Shown one piece after another: positions 1 to 9,843 of a stretch of DNA of 64,000 nucleotides (position 1 is the stretch's first letter; the number at the start of each line of letters is the position of its first letter). A model generated the notes under the pieces. It was not told the origin of the DNA. It saw only the letters and a program-made list of their open reading frames with translations, and searched no databases. Origin of the DNA: Rotaria sp. Silwood1 (taxonomy: Eukaryota; Rotifera; Eurotatoria; Philodinida; Philodinidae); NCBI GenBank assembly GCA_905250075.1, contig CAJNOP010000337.1, forward strand, positions 36,923 to 100,922, read 5' to 3'. The position numbers were made by a program, and so were the translations under genes.

Positions 1-360
1 ATTTTGATAACATCCTGGTGAAATCTGTTCAAAATGTCGATTCAATCTTTGGAAAATCTTTGGAATTTTTGATGAAATCCTTGAGAAATCTTCGTGAAAT
101 CTTCAGAAATCTCGACGAAATCCTTGAGAAATTTTTATAAATCTTGATAAAATCCTTAGGAAATCTTCAGAAATCTGGATGAAATTCTGGACAAGCATTT
201 AGAAATCTTGATGAAATCCTTGGGAAATCTTCATAAATATTGATGAAATCTTTGCGAAATCTTCAGAAATCTCGATGAAATCTTTGTGAAATCTTCAGAA
301 ATCTCGACGAAATCCTTGAGAAATCTTTATAAATCTTGATGAAATCCTTGGGAAATCGAA
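1..360. repeat. Degenerate tandem minisatellite, about 32-bp period
   Basis: The stretch is made of variants of three 10-11 base blocks (AAATCTTCAG, AAATCTCGATG, AAATCCTTGGG) that together form a unit of about 32 bases, repeated roughly ten times from the window edge. Units differ by substitutions and small indels. The array probably continues to the left of the window. I see no gene in it. Confidence 0.85.
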
Positions 361-655
361 ACAGATTCAGCCAACTTCTGATGAAATCCGACTGTATTCT
401 GTCGGAGCCTTACGTTATCAGGCGTTTCTCTGTGAAAGGATCCTGGTGGTTACGGCATTATCCGACAAACAGTTCCGTCAGGATCCGATCGTATCCTTTC
501 CGACGTAATCCGGTCCGGAATCCGTTAGTTAGGAATCCTGTGAAATACGGTTGGGTTCCGATCGGATTTAGTTGGGAACCCGACGAATTCCGGTGTGATC
601 CGACATCGGATCCGATAGTTTCCGGTAGGATCTACAGGTCGGATTGAATCACCTG
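361..655. repeat. GC-richer degenerate repeat, TCCGAT/TCCGG-rich
   Basis: This block follows the minisatellite directly and has a different composition, with many short words such as TCCGAT, TCCGG, GGATCCGAT and GGAATCC in both orientations. A 103-codon open frame crosses it, but the residues only mirror the repeat (runs like RNPVRNPLVRNPV). It lies where the next exon of the neighbouring UAS gene would be expected and codes nothing like a UBX domain. Confidence 0.6.
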
Positions 656-714
656 GGAATGACTAAAACGAAATTAATAACAGTGTTTTTTCATAGTGAT
701 TTAAGTCTATAATT

Positions 715-1648
715 TCAACTTACTAAAGCTTGTTCATTTTCATCATACTTTTCTTTGAAATCAATCAATTCATGTAATAATATTTCACGAGCTGGTTTGT
801 CATCAGCACCTATTATTACATCATCTTTGATTAATGATGTGAATTCATATTCAGATGTTTTTGACCAGTGTTTGTTTCTTGAAGATCGTCGCATAATACC
901 AATAAACATTGGATATTGTTGAACCGGAAAAACATTCAATACTTGAGTAGAAAACATTTCTTCCCAGACTTGTATCAACCTATTTAAAGAGTACAATATC
1001 TATCGTACACTTGTAAATTGTTTACCTATTTCTGTTTGATTCAACTGTTATATCCCATGGCCAGACAATATAATTTTCAAGTAAATATTCAATAATAATC
1101 TCTGAACAGAATATTTTCGAACAAACCATATCACTAAACATGTTTTTGTCATTATGTATGTAGACGAGCACTGGGCGACGCTAAAAAAACAAGAAAATGT
1201 CTTCTATGTTTTGTAGAGATAAACAAACTTTTTTAATCTCTGATAAATTGAAAGCTGCTTGACAAGCATCTTGAAGAGAACCCATGAAAAATACTGGACA
1301 GCTGTTGTAACGTCTCATAAAACATGCGTGAAAAGATTCGATAGCTATAATTTCATTTTGACATTGAGTCGGAACTTTGAAAATAATAGAATCTTGAATA
1401 AATCTTTTTCTTTTTGATAAATAAAAATCAATTTACTAGGACTACGATCGAAGAATTTATGATCATAATCAAAAGTATCATCGTCACTTATTTGTGTGTC
1501 ATCGTCACTTATTTGTGTATCATCATCCTGCAGAGTTAAATAAAAATAGTTTTTAAGAAATTGAATCAATTGGAAATATATATCTTTTTTTATGGATGAA
1601 GCATAAGAATTTGCTTATTTTGTATTCATACAGAAGTATACTTACCAT
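715..1648 (-). CDS. FAF1-like UAS-domain protein fragment, five exons, no UBX domain
   Basis: Exons by splice sites and phase are 1646-1648 (ATG only), 1437-1527, 1229-1374, 1026-1180 and 724-979; the three internal introns are 46-62 bp. The joined product reads DDDTQIS repeats, then a thioredoxin-like UAS domain: CPVFFMGSLQDACQAAFNLS, RRPVLVYIHNDKN, ENYIVWPWDITVESN and YPMFIGIMRRSS match the UAS domain of Fas-associated factor 1 and related UBX proteins, which bind p97 and ubiquitinated or lipid cargo. The N-terminal UBA region and C-terminal UBX domain are absent. The last exon ends in a strong donor (GTAAGT at 718-723), or stops at 715 if unspliced; to the left lies only repeat DNA. The start, an ATG directly before a GTAAGT donor, is uncertain. 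It could be a truncated gene, a pseudogene, or a gene with its last exon beyond the window. Confidence 0.7.
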
Positions 1649-1739
1649 TGTGATCGTTAGTTTAATTATTATCGGTAATAGAACTTCTAAAAAAAACTAA
1701 AAAAACGTACGTCTTTTACTATTTTGAGAAAAACGACAA

Positions 1740-2740
1740 TCTCTCGCGGACAAAAAAAAACGGCCTTTTTTCATTTCACTTTTGCATCGCTTTAAACTTT
1801 GTTTTAAAAAAACAAAATATACCACAAGATGCAGCGTGAAAAGAACTACAACCTACAAAGTAAAGCTTATTTTATTTGTGTGCTTTTTGCTTTCGAAAAA
1901 AAGCAAAATCCTGTGCGCCCAATTTTCGACCCTGCGAAAATATCATTTTTTTTATGCCAAGGAGAAATTCCTTTTTCTTTGTTTCATCTTTTTATCACCT
2001 AATGTGCTTTTCTGAAAAAAAAACAAAATATACCAGAAGATGCAGCGTGAAAAGCTCTATAATTTACATAGAACAATTTATTCAAATACGAAGAAAAGAA
2101 TTTCTCGTTCGTGTAGAAAAATGATTTTTTTCGCAGCGTCAGACATTGGTCTCACAGAATTTTGCTGTTTTTGAAAATGAAAAGTACATAATTTAAATAA
2201 GTTTTACTTTGTAGATTGTAGAATTTTTCACGCTGCATCTTCTGATATATTTTGTTTTTTTTTCACACAAACATACTAGTTGATAAAAAGATGAAATAAG
2301 AAAAAAGGAATTTCTCGTTACATAGAAAAAAAGATTTTTTCGCAGCGTCGAAAATTGATAGCACAGGATTTTGCTTTTTTTGAAAGCAAAAAGTGCACAA
2401 TTAAATTAAGCTTCACTTTGTAGATTGTACAGTTTTTCACGCTGTATCTTCTGGTATATTTTGTCTTTTTTTCAGGAAAGCACATTAGGTGATAAAAAGA
2501 TGAGATAAGATGAGGTAAGATAAGATAAGAAAAAATGATATTTTCGCAGGGTCGAAAATTGGGCGCACAGGATTTTGCTTTTTTTCGAAAGCAAAAAGCA
2601 CATAAATAAAATAAGCTTTACTTTGTAGGTTGTAGTTCTTTTCACGCTGCATCTTGTGGTATATTTTGTTTTTTTAAAACAAAGTTTAAAGCGATGCAAA
2701 AGTGAAATGAAAAAAGGCCGTTTTTTTTGTCCGCGAGAGA
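1740..2740. mobile_element. Fold-back (palindromic) element, about 1 kb
   Basis: The left arm (about 1740-2020) and right arm (about 2470-2740) are near-perfect reverse complements. Both ends carry TCTCTCGCGGAC followed by an A-run. Each arm and the centre contain repeated sub-units with the words CACGCTGCATCTTCTG, TATATTTTG, GATAAAAAGATG, TTTCGCAGCGTCGAAAATTG and CACAGGATTTTGC, so the element is a nested array of inverted and direct copies. No clear target-site duplication is visible (flanks CGACAA and ATGACT) and no transposase is encoded. The open frames inside are by-products of the repeat. Confidence 0.75.
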
Positions 2741-2883
2741 ATGACTGCATGAAATGGATTTTTATTGATCTGGAAAAAACCAACGTTACTCTTATATGTA
2801 AAGATCATATGTGAGTCATAGAAGTGGCAGGAGGGAAAGGGAGGAAAGGAAAAACATATATGTGAGAGAATGGAGAAAAAAGA

Positions 2884-2957
2884 TGCCTTTCGCAGAAATC
2901 GAACCCACACCTTTTGCTATCCGGGTAGATGTCCGAAGCCAATTGAACTAGAAGGTG
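2884..2957 (-). tRNA. tRNA-like sequence, probably a pseudogene or SINE head
   Basis: On the minus strand an A box (TAGTTCAATTGG) and a B box (GGTTCGATTTC) lie at tRNA spacing. The D stem (GTTC/GGAC) and T stem (GTGGG/TCTGC, with wobble) can form, but the acceptor stem pairs at only about four of seven positions and the anticodon loop lacks the universal T33. It is therefore most likely a decayed tRNA or a tRNA-derived retroelement head. It touches the G-rich hairpin at 2953-3005. Confidence 0.3.
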
Positions 2958-3005
2958 TTGGTGTGGGTGTAGGTGTATGTTGATGAATGGAAGACCCACA
3001 TCCAC
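2953..3005. repeat. G-rich telomere-like hairpin, copy 1
   Basis: A G arm (GGTGTTGGTGTGGGTGTAGG, from 2953) is followed after a spacer of about 17 bases by a C arm (CCCACATCCAC, 2994-3005). It belongs to the dispersed hairpin family described in the findings. The following 340 bases, up to the Argonaute fragment, show no feature that I recognise. Confidence 0.6.
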
Positions 3006-3345
3006 AATCAATGATGACAGATTGAGACATCTGTTAACAATTTTAATTTAAATATTCATTCAGAATATTTCATTCTATATCCTTCATAATTCTTTCAATT
3101 CTGGTATTTATCACAGTATTGCTGGAAATAATAATAAAAAAGGTATTCCTCATAGAGGGTGCTACAATGTATTGCATTCACCTATGTAGAATTTCATTGT
3201 TGCTTTCATTTTAATTGGATGATGTCTCACCAGATAATAAAAGTGGAACACTGAGAAAAACCCAGTGTTGCAACTTTAAGAGTAGCATGCAACTATACAT
3301 TTTTTCGATTTTATAATCATTTCTTTTTCGTTTTTTAGTGTGTTT

Positions 3346-3786
3346 ATGGCAGTATCACAACAGCCAAAAGGTCGAGGACGTCCTCGGCAATACGTTCCAG
3401 CCGCTCATTCTTCATTAACGAAGAGTTCACCATCAACAATACCGAAAACAACGCATGTCACTATCACTTCAACTACGAACAATGCTTAAAGACTTATCAC
3501 ATTCCCATCGACTCCTAACAGTGGTCGTAGTCATGGTGCTCATCTAAAGCAAATAAATCAAGTACCTGATCTTCACTGGAAGATATCAGACTTAACCATG
3601 GCTCAATTGAAGTCAAATATTCGGTCATCAAAGCCAGAGGAGCAGAAAAGCATTGGTCAGAAAATACAAGTTCGAGCTAACTATTTTCCTATTCTTGAGT
3701 TTCCAGGTTATGGTCTTGTTTATCAATATGATATTCAAATAAAAAATAAAAGTGGTTCCAAACTTACTCGTGAACTTCGACGGTAA
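3346..3786 (+). pseudogene. Argonaute/Piwi N-terminal fragment with in-frame stop
   Basis: Reading from ATG 3346 gives a GRGRPRQ-type basic N-terminus and a Ser/Thr-rich stretch, an in-frame TAA at 3487-3489, then in the same frame a segment with IGQKIQVRANYFPIL and YGLVYQYDIQIKNKSGSKL. This resembles the first strands of the Argonaute N domain (G-x-x-I-x-V-x-x-N, then YxYDxxI). The PAZ, MID and PIWI domains are missing. The frame ends at 3786, or could splice at the GTAAAC starting at 3783. An acceptor-like TTTTTTAG precedes 3338, so an earlier exon may have existed. A frame at about 3880-3984 (AYNGRNRP) might be a decayed next exon, but this is weak. The fragment stops 7 bp before a G-rich hairpin. 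In an intact gene the product would bind small RNAs; this copy cannot. Confidence 0.55.
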
Positions 3787-3792
3787 ACATTT

Positions 3793-3844
3793 AGGGTGTG
3801 GGTGTGGGTAAGGAGCAGATCACAACAACACCCACACACCCATA
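3793..3844. repeat. G-rich telomere-like hairpin, copy 2
   Basis: G arm AGGGTGTGGGTGTGGGT (3793-3809), a spacer of about 18 bases, and C arm ACACCCACACACCCAT (ending 3844). The arms are nearly perfect complements and are built from GTGTGGG units. Confidence 0.8.
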
Positions 3845-4130
3845 TTCATATCCAGACCCAACACCACCGACATCTATTCTTAGTAGACTACGTGTATAAG
3901 AGTTTCAAAATCTTCAGTGCATACAATGGCCGAAATCGACCAGACAAATGCCATGATAAATACTTCTGTTATGTAATTACGTAATATGCTTAAAAACATG
4001 CATAGAATGCAACAAAATCATGATTCAGAATTGAAAGATTGCGCAATTACATGCATCTTTAAATATGGAAAGAAGAATGAATATATTTTGGTTAAATATA
4101 TTGTTACTACATAGAAAAAACACGTGGAAG

Positions 4131-5636
4131 ATGTTGTCAAATTTTGAGACTTTACCCGATGAAATTATAATGATTATTTTGAAATATTGTGGTGATGTTC
4201 ATACAATATTAAAAACGTTTCTTGGTTTTAATCAACGTTTAAATATGATTCTTATTGATAAGCGTTTACATTTATTAACTGATTTTTTACATATTCATGT
4301 ATGCGATGATTATTATAATTCTGAAGTGTTCCAACAATTATCCAAACAGTTATTATCTATAAATACAATAGTCGATGAACAAAAACTTGCTTCAATTTTA
4401 CAAACATTATTTCGTTTTCATATAAAACAAAAATATATTCAACTAGGATATGAATTTCAATCATTTCTTGAAAACTTTAAAACTATTCGTCAATCATTAA
4501 CACATGATGAAATTGTTAAAGTAGATCATGAACTAAAAATAGAATTTGATCGTTTATATAATGGCCCTATCCGTATAGAATATATTAAACTCATTAAATC
4601 ACTTATTTTAACAAAAGGTGCTTCTTGTGCATGCGATGATTATGAATTATGCCGATTTAATCTGACTAAAGCCGTAAATGAATTATTTCTTTCTCATATT
4701 AATGATACTGAATCTAAATGTTCAATATCAATTAATTCATTTTTACAATTATTTAAAATTCTAATTATTTCAAATACTTCTCTAATAAATAATCGAGATT
4801 ATGTTGGTAATGGTGGTCGTAATCTTGAGTATTTTCTTGCATATACTCTTTATAACTTGGGACATTATTATCATGGTAGATTTTTAAATCCTGTCAATAT
4901 GAAATATTATCGAGTTACGGTTGACTTATTTCTTTTTGTTATACAATGCCAGAAACAAATGTTTAAAAATGAACAGTATATTCGAGAGAGTATGTTTAGC
5001 GTTATGGAAATGATTTCTAAGACGAGCAATGACATGTTTATTCCAGTTATTCAATGGGAAATATTGAAAATAGTTGTTCATGAATATATTATAAAAGCAA
5101 GCGAACCATGGGACGATTATTTTATGAATAGATTTAGACAAATATTAAAAAATTTAATTGAAAATAGTCGATTAGATGTTCTTGTATATATTTATCGTGA
5201 TGTTGGATTTGAACGATTTTTTAACATACGAAATTATACTCGAGAATGTCTGGATTTAATGACAACAAATCAATGGGGAAGAAAACTATTTTGTGTGATT
5301 GTGGATGAGAAATTATTGGAGCTTTTGTTTTCGAAAGAAGATTTAATATTTATTTTATTAGATAAAAAAGAACGTAAATTAATAGAAAAATTATTAAAAT
5401 TATCACCATGTCTCATTCATCAATTAGATGAAGATGGAAATGATCCTTTACTTTATATATGCCTCAAAGTTCATGGTTGTCGACATCGAATTATTAACTT
5501 TTTAATTAAAATGGGATCAAATTTACAAAGAACGAATTATAAAGAACAAAACTTTATCGATGTATTACAATTACAAAGAAATCAAAAATTATTAAACAGA
5601 CTAATTGAGCACGAGATAGTTATAATTAACATTTAA
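4131..5636 (+). CDS. F-box protein with ankyrin-like C-terminus
   Basis: A single-exon protein of 501 residues from ATG 4131; an in-frame ATG at 4065 would add 22 residues, but starting at MLSNFETLPDEI puts the F-box at the very N-terminus, as is usual. The F-box (about residues 3-45) shows LPDEIIMIILKYCGD and FLGFNQRLNMILIDKRLHLL. F-box proteins bring substrates to SCF (SKP1-cullin) ubiquitin ligases. The middle is helical and unrecognised. The last 80 residues (DEDGNDPLLYICLKVHG, INFLIKMGSNLQRTN) resemble one or two ankyrin repeats that could bind a substrate. Bdelloids carry many such F-box paralogues. The partner is unknown. Composition matches the neighbouring genes. Confidence 0.8.
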   Translation: MLSNFETLPDEIIMIILKYCGDVHTILKTFLGFNQRLNMILIDKRLHLLTDFLHIHVCDDYYNSEVFQQLSKQLLSINTIVDEQKLASILQTLFRFHIKQKYIQLGYEFQSFLENFKTIRQSLTHDEIVKVDHELKIEFDRLYNGPIRIEYIKLIKSLILTKGASCACDDYELCRFNLTKAVNELFLSHINDTESKCSISINSFLQLFKILIISNTSLINNRDYVGNGGRNLEYFLAYTLYNLGHYYHGRFLNPVNMKYYRVTVDLFLFVIQCQKQMFKNEQYIRESMFSVMEMISKTSNDMFIPVIQWEILKIVVHEYIIKASEPWDDYFMNRFRQILKNLIENSRLDVLVYIYRDVGFERFFNIRNYTRECLDLMTTNQWGRKLFCVIVDEKLLELLFSKEDLIFILLDKKERKLIEKLLKLSPCLIHQLDEDGNDPLLYICLKVHGCRHRIINFLIKMGSNLQRTNYKEQNFIDVLQLQRNQKLLNRLIEHEIVIINI

Positions 5637-6165
5637 TATTCAATGCTATTTATTATTCTTACTTCATTAAACGAACAATGGAATCATCTCGCTCAAGCTT
5701 TTGCATGACATGATAATAAAAATTATAGAAATATATAAATATCATTGTTTTATTCAGCGTAAGGATTGATGTAGTGATGATTCTTCGAAGATCGAATTGG
5801 CTGTCACAGAGTTTTTAGTCATTCTACCCTGCACGATGTGTCCATGCTCCCAAAAACAGAGGTACTCTCTTCCTGAGTTTGAAATCTACTTGAGTTTACA
5901 TAGGATATTCACAAGAGAATATACAGCAATGACATAAAAGAGGATGACAATACAAAATTCCAATATTTAGATTTTTTACATAACTATATTTCCACTAAAC
6001 AGATGCGTTGATAATACATTTGACAAGAAATGAAAAAGAATTCTAATGCGCCCTTCTTTTTACTTGAATTGAAAATACTCAGGAACAGCTGTCTCAGTGA
6101 TAGTTTCAGAGACACTATTTACACTAAAGCGAGTATTTTTTCCTTCTGTACAAAACTTTTATTCA
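5637..6165. other. Intergenic, no gene seen
   Basis: AT-rich sequence between two convergent genes. I recognise no coding segment, RNA or repeat in it. Confidence 0.6.
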
Positions 6166-6895
6166 TTAAAAATCAGATGACGGTGGTAATTCTCGTGGTG
6201 GTGGCGATGGCCAATAAGGCGGAGGTGGTGCTTGTATACGCCCGAGTTCAATGATTGTGTGTGGATCGGTTACTGTATTATTTGTATGCACTTTAATAAT
6301 GGTATAAACATAGACACCAATATAAACTAAACAAATAGCGATCATAACTGCAGTACAAGTAATTTGTATTTTAATCAAAATAAATTTAATCCAACTAATA
6401 TTTGCGCTGCTACCTAAGATAATACCGAAGAATTTAAGATTTAATGATTCTTCATTACACAAATTATTTGGCCATAAGCATGTATTAGGATTACGAAGAA
6501 ATAAAACATCATAAAACAAAAGAACACATGATGCAGCAATCGATATAATATGTACAATTAGTACATATGTTGCACAACTCTGTGATTTTACACAGCAACA
6601 AACTAGTAAACAACAAAAAACCATATATCATTGATATTCTATTATCATTAGACTTCAAATACTTACAAACTGTAAACGTTGATATCAAAGTTATTATAAA
6701 GAAAAATGAAGCAATAAAACCAATGAAAAAAAAAGAATATTTTATATTAATAATCATACTCCAAAATTCTAGACCAATAATGATACTTGCCAATAATATT
6801 TCAACTATTGTTATTAAAGCTAGTAATGATGTTGGCCAAAATCGTTGCCATCGTTGACGTCGATTACGTTTTGAATTAAATTGTACAAATTGCAT
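6166..6895 (-). CDS. Four-TM membrane protein with proline-rich tail
   Basis: Two exons, 6667-6895 and 6166-6602, are joined across a 64-bp intron with a GTAAGT donor and CTAG acceptor; the phase is preserved (T|TT, Phe). The start is set at the Met followed by QFVQFNSKRNRRQRWQRFW, a basic cytoplasmic N-terminus; an in-frame upstream Met at 6991 is possible but less likely. Four hydrophobic segments follow: SLLALITIVEILLASIIIGL; FFFIGFIASFFFIITLIST; TYVLIVHIISIAASCVLLFY; and ITCTAVMIAICLVYIGVYVY. The loop between the third and fourth holds two cysteines (NTCLWPNNLCN). The tail ends in a proline-rich stretch, APPPPYWPSPPPRELPP, which could bind SH3 or WW domains. The topology resembles MARVEL/tetraspan proteins, but I cannot assign a family or a function. 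Confidence 0.7.
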
Positions 6896-8584
6896 CTGCT
6901 TTGATATTGTTATTTTATTACAACAAAAACTTCGAGTTGATATATATATATATATACATGGTATTTTATTATTTTCTAAATTATGAGTCAAATATCAGAG
7001 TAAATATGCCTTTTTGTCTCTGTTGATGAGAATCATATTGACTCTGACATAAGTGCTTATGACTGACGCCAACACATTCAAACAACAACAATAAAAAAGA
7101 AGCCGTAAAAAAATTAGTGAACAGCTTTTTTTTGTAATCATATAAATAAAATACAATTCAGATTAATCATTTGTAATCAAAAATAGCAGAGAAATATGGA
7201 GTTCTGAAATATCCAAGGTAATATCTTCTCAATGGTAATAGTTTCTAACTTAGGATCGTGTTTATTGTAAAATCAAAGTTAAGATTCGATTATTTTCAAC
7301 GTAATTGATCAACGATCAAACTTTTCTTGAATGATCGTCTTTCATAAATCTTCATCAAATTTGTCACTATTGTGTGTACATTCAATCACTGAATAATCTT
7401 CTCTATCGATTAAATCCTATTGACATTTTATCTCTTTTTGTTTTAATTACAGACAATATCTACTTCATGCATTTCCAACGTCTTATGGGGTACCTATTCG
7501 TCGTAACAAAATTTCGAAAATAAATTTTTTAATAGATTTTTCATGATTAGGATTTCAACAATGATGTCCAATCATTGATTTATAGAAGTAACTAATTTAC
7601 TTATATTCTTCTAAAGTCTATATCGAGGTTCATTGTGAATAACCTTCTTAATCAAAAAGTATTTTGTCGAATAATTTCCAGAAACATAAATGAACGATTC
7701 TAGGATAAATGTTCAGTGAGGAATTTTGAAATATATCATTTGAGAGAAGTCTGATTTTTAATTGATCACTTTGAAAATAATCGAATTTCATATGTATTGA
7801 GGTCCCTTGATTTTGATTTTATGATAAAGAAGATATCAAATTTCGAGCTTCGACTTGAAACTTTGCACAAATGAAAGTCTCAACAATATCAGTTCACTGC
7901 GGAAGTTTAACTGATTTCACTACTACGCATCCAGAGATATCAGTATACGAAAAACAACTGCCTTTTTTCTATTAGAAAGTTTTCATCATTCATATCTCAA
8001 AGTAGGATATACAAAAATCAAAGAAACCTTCGAAATGACCTAATATCATAGTGATTATAGAAGGACCAGAGCTTTCAGTTAAACAATCCAGTTAAAATTC
8101 AATATGTCAAGCACAAAGGCTTAAACAACAGAAACCATAGTCGAGTCAGACATTTTTATATTCTATTTCAAAATGAATAAATCTTAAATTAAAGAATTAA
8201 CTTGAAAATCGGATATTTTGTCGAACGTAAAACTAGCTTTCATATAACTCAATGAAGAGGACACTCGAGTTGAATCTTTTATCAATACAAATGTCACGGT
8301 CAATGAATAGTCGCAAGCGATCTCTTTTGGTTTGAGGCACTCCTTTATTTAAAAGTTCATTTTGATTCAAGTACATTCAGAGCCTCATGAAATCTGCCAG
8401 GTATTTTTGTTGAGCGACTATGGAGAATGGGCAACCTGAAATTTTCTGTGAACGTTTATTGACAATAATTAGTTGTTATGGAGATACTACATTTTCACGG
8501 TATTATTTTAATGAATGTCGTAATTTAACTCAGAAACACAAAGAAAACAGCTTGTTGAATTTCGACTTGAGATACAGACGGAGA

Positions 8585-8624
8585 GTGTTAGTGTAGGTGA
8601 AACGAATATCCTCACTTACATTCC
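8585..8624. repeat. G-rich hairpin, weak copy
   Basis: GTGTTAGTGTAGGTGA and TCACTTACATTCC face each other across about 11 bases. The arms match the hairpin family but are diverged. Confidence 0.4.
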
Positions 8625-8976
8625 TAAAGAATTTGATCCTTTTTCTAAATAATGGAATATTTAGTTGATTGTACTTTGTTTCGGAGGGCTTATAATTTTG
8701 TCACAACATGCTGTAAACTACCTTGAACTTCTACTATATTTCACAAGACTAATTTGTTCTTGATTACATTTAATTATGGCTAGACTATTTTCAACACAAT
8801 AGAATAGGAAACACTACTCTCAATTCATTATTATATCTAATTATGCTTAGCAAGATTTATGTGATAGAGTACATTAGTCGATTTGATGTAACTAAATATT
8901 AGCTCGATTTATTAGTGGTTTTAAGGCACATATTGTACTCCTTCTATATTGTTAACAAAAAAACACTCTTTATTCA

Positions 8977-9013
8977 GACGTTTCGATAATTATCGGACTA
9001 CCTTCTTCAATGT
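8977..9013 (-). ncRNA. Degenerate hammerhead-ribozyme-like motif
   Basis: The minus strand reads ATTGAAGAAGG, then a CGATAATTATCG palindrome, then CGAAACGTCTG. CTGANGA...stem II...GAAAC...GTC is the layout of hammerhead ribozymes found in Penelope-like elements and retrozymes. Here the core CTGATGA is altered and stem II has almost no loop, so activity is unlikely. Confidence 0.3.
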
Positions 9014-9843
9014 CGAAATTACACTACCAACAATCAACACTGCTATGCATAGTTCTCTTTCTTTTCTTTCTAATATTAGTGCCATTTTGTTTCCGTACCT
9101 ATATTAGAAGGAAAAGAAAAAGACCGATGTATAATTGTGTTTATTATTGGTCTTGTGATTTCTGCATTGAAAAAGAAACATTCGATAACTAAAACAGGAA
9201 GAGTATGTTATATCTGATATTTGTTGTTGTGTATATAGTTTATTTATAATGTTTAAAAATATCAGATATTGAATAGCTATACTCATAGATAACATCATAC
9301 CGTTGGAACAGTACATCACTTATCAGATCAAAACAAGAGAACACACTAGGAAAAAATATCTAATAGAATAAAAGAAAATATATAGTTAACAACATATGTC
9401 TATGCAAACAGAAAGAGAACGAATATAATTATATGGATAATATCTATAAGACATTTGTCTTATGGGATATCTTAGGTGCATGCAATAACAAAGTACATTA
9501 TCTATAACAAAGTTTACAACGGTCTTTCTAAAAATTGTCACTGATTATTAGTGATTTTTGAAACATTCTATCTTTGTTCTGAGCTTAACTAAAAATTTCA
9601 TGTAATATTAATTAAACAAATCCTTAGCATCAAGAACATTTCTCTCTGATGATGAAATATTCTACGTTAATTTGTTCTGTTACTAATACTGCCGACGGCA
9701 TGTTGTTTTTGTAATGCGTCAACGCAAAAAAATCCAGTTAGAAGAAAAGAAAAATAAAAAAGAACACAACATACTACTATTTACGACTGTTGATAACGTG
9801 CTCTATAGAAGTAAAAAAAAAAGCGAGTTTGCTTTATTTTAAA

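Larger units (their letters stand above)
6896..9843. other. Long intergenic region without a recognised gene
   Basis: About 2.9 kb of AT-rich DNA. It holds a weak G-rich hairpin at 8585-8624 and a hammerhead-like motif at 8977-9013. A 60-codon frame (9010-9192) with one hydrophobic segment starts inside that motif and has no other support. Confidence 0.5.

Noticed and set aside
336-647. 103-codon open frame rich in RNPV/IRSYP
   Set aside because: It lies in degenerate repeat DNA and its residues only reflect the repeated TCCG/ATCC words.
1782-2124. Overlapping small frames with K/F-rich products
   Set aside because: They lie inside the fold-back element and recur on the opposite strand of the other arm, as expected for a palindrome.
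9010-9192. 60-codon frame with one hydrophobic segment
   Set aside because: It starts inside a degenerate hammerhead-like motif; no homology, no splice or promoter support.
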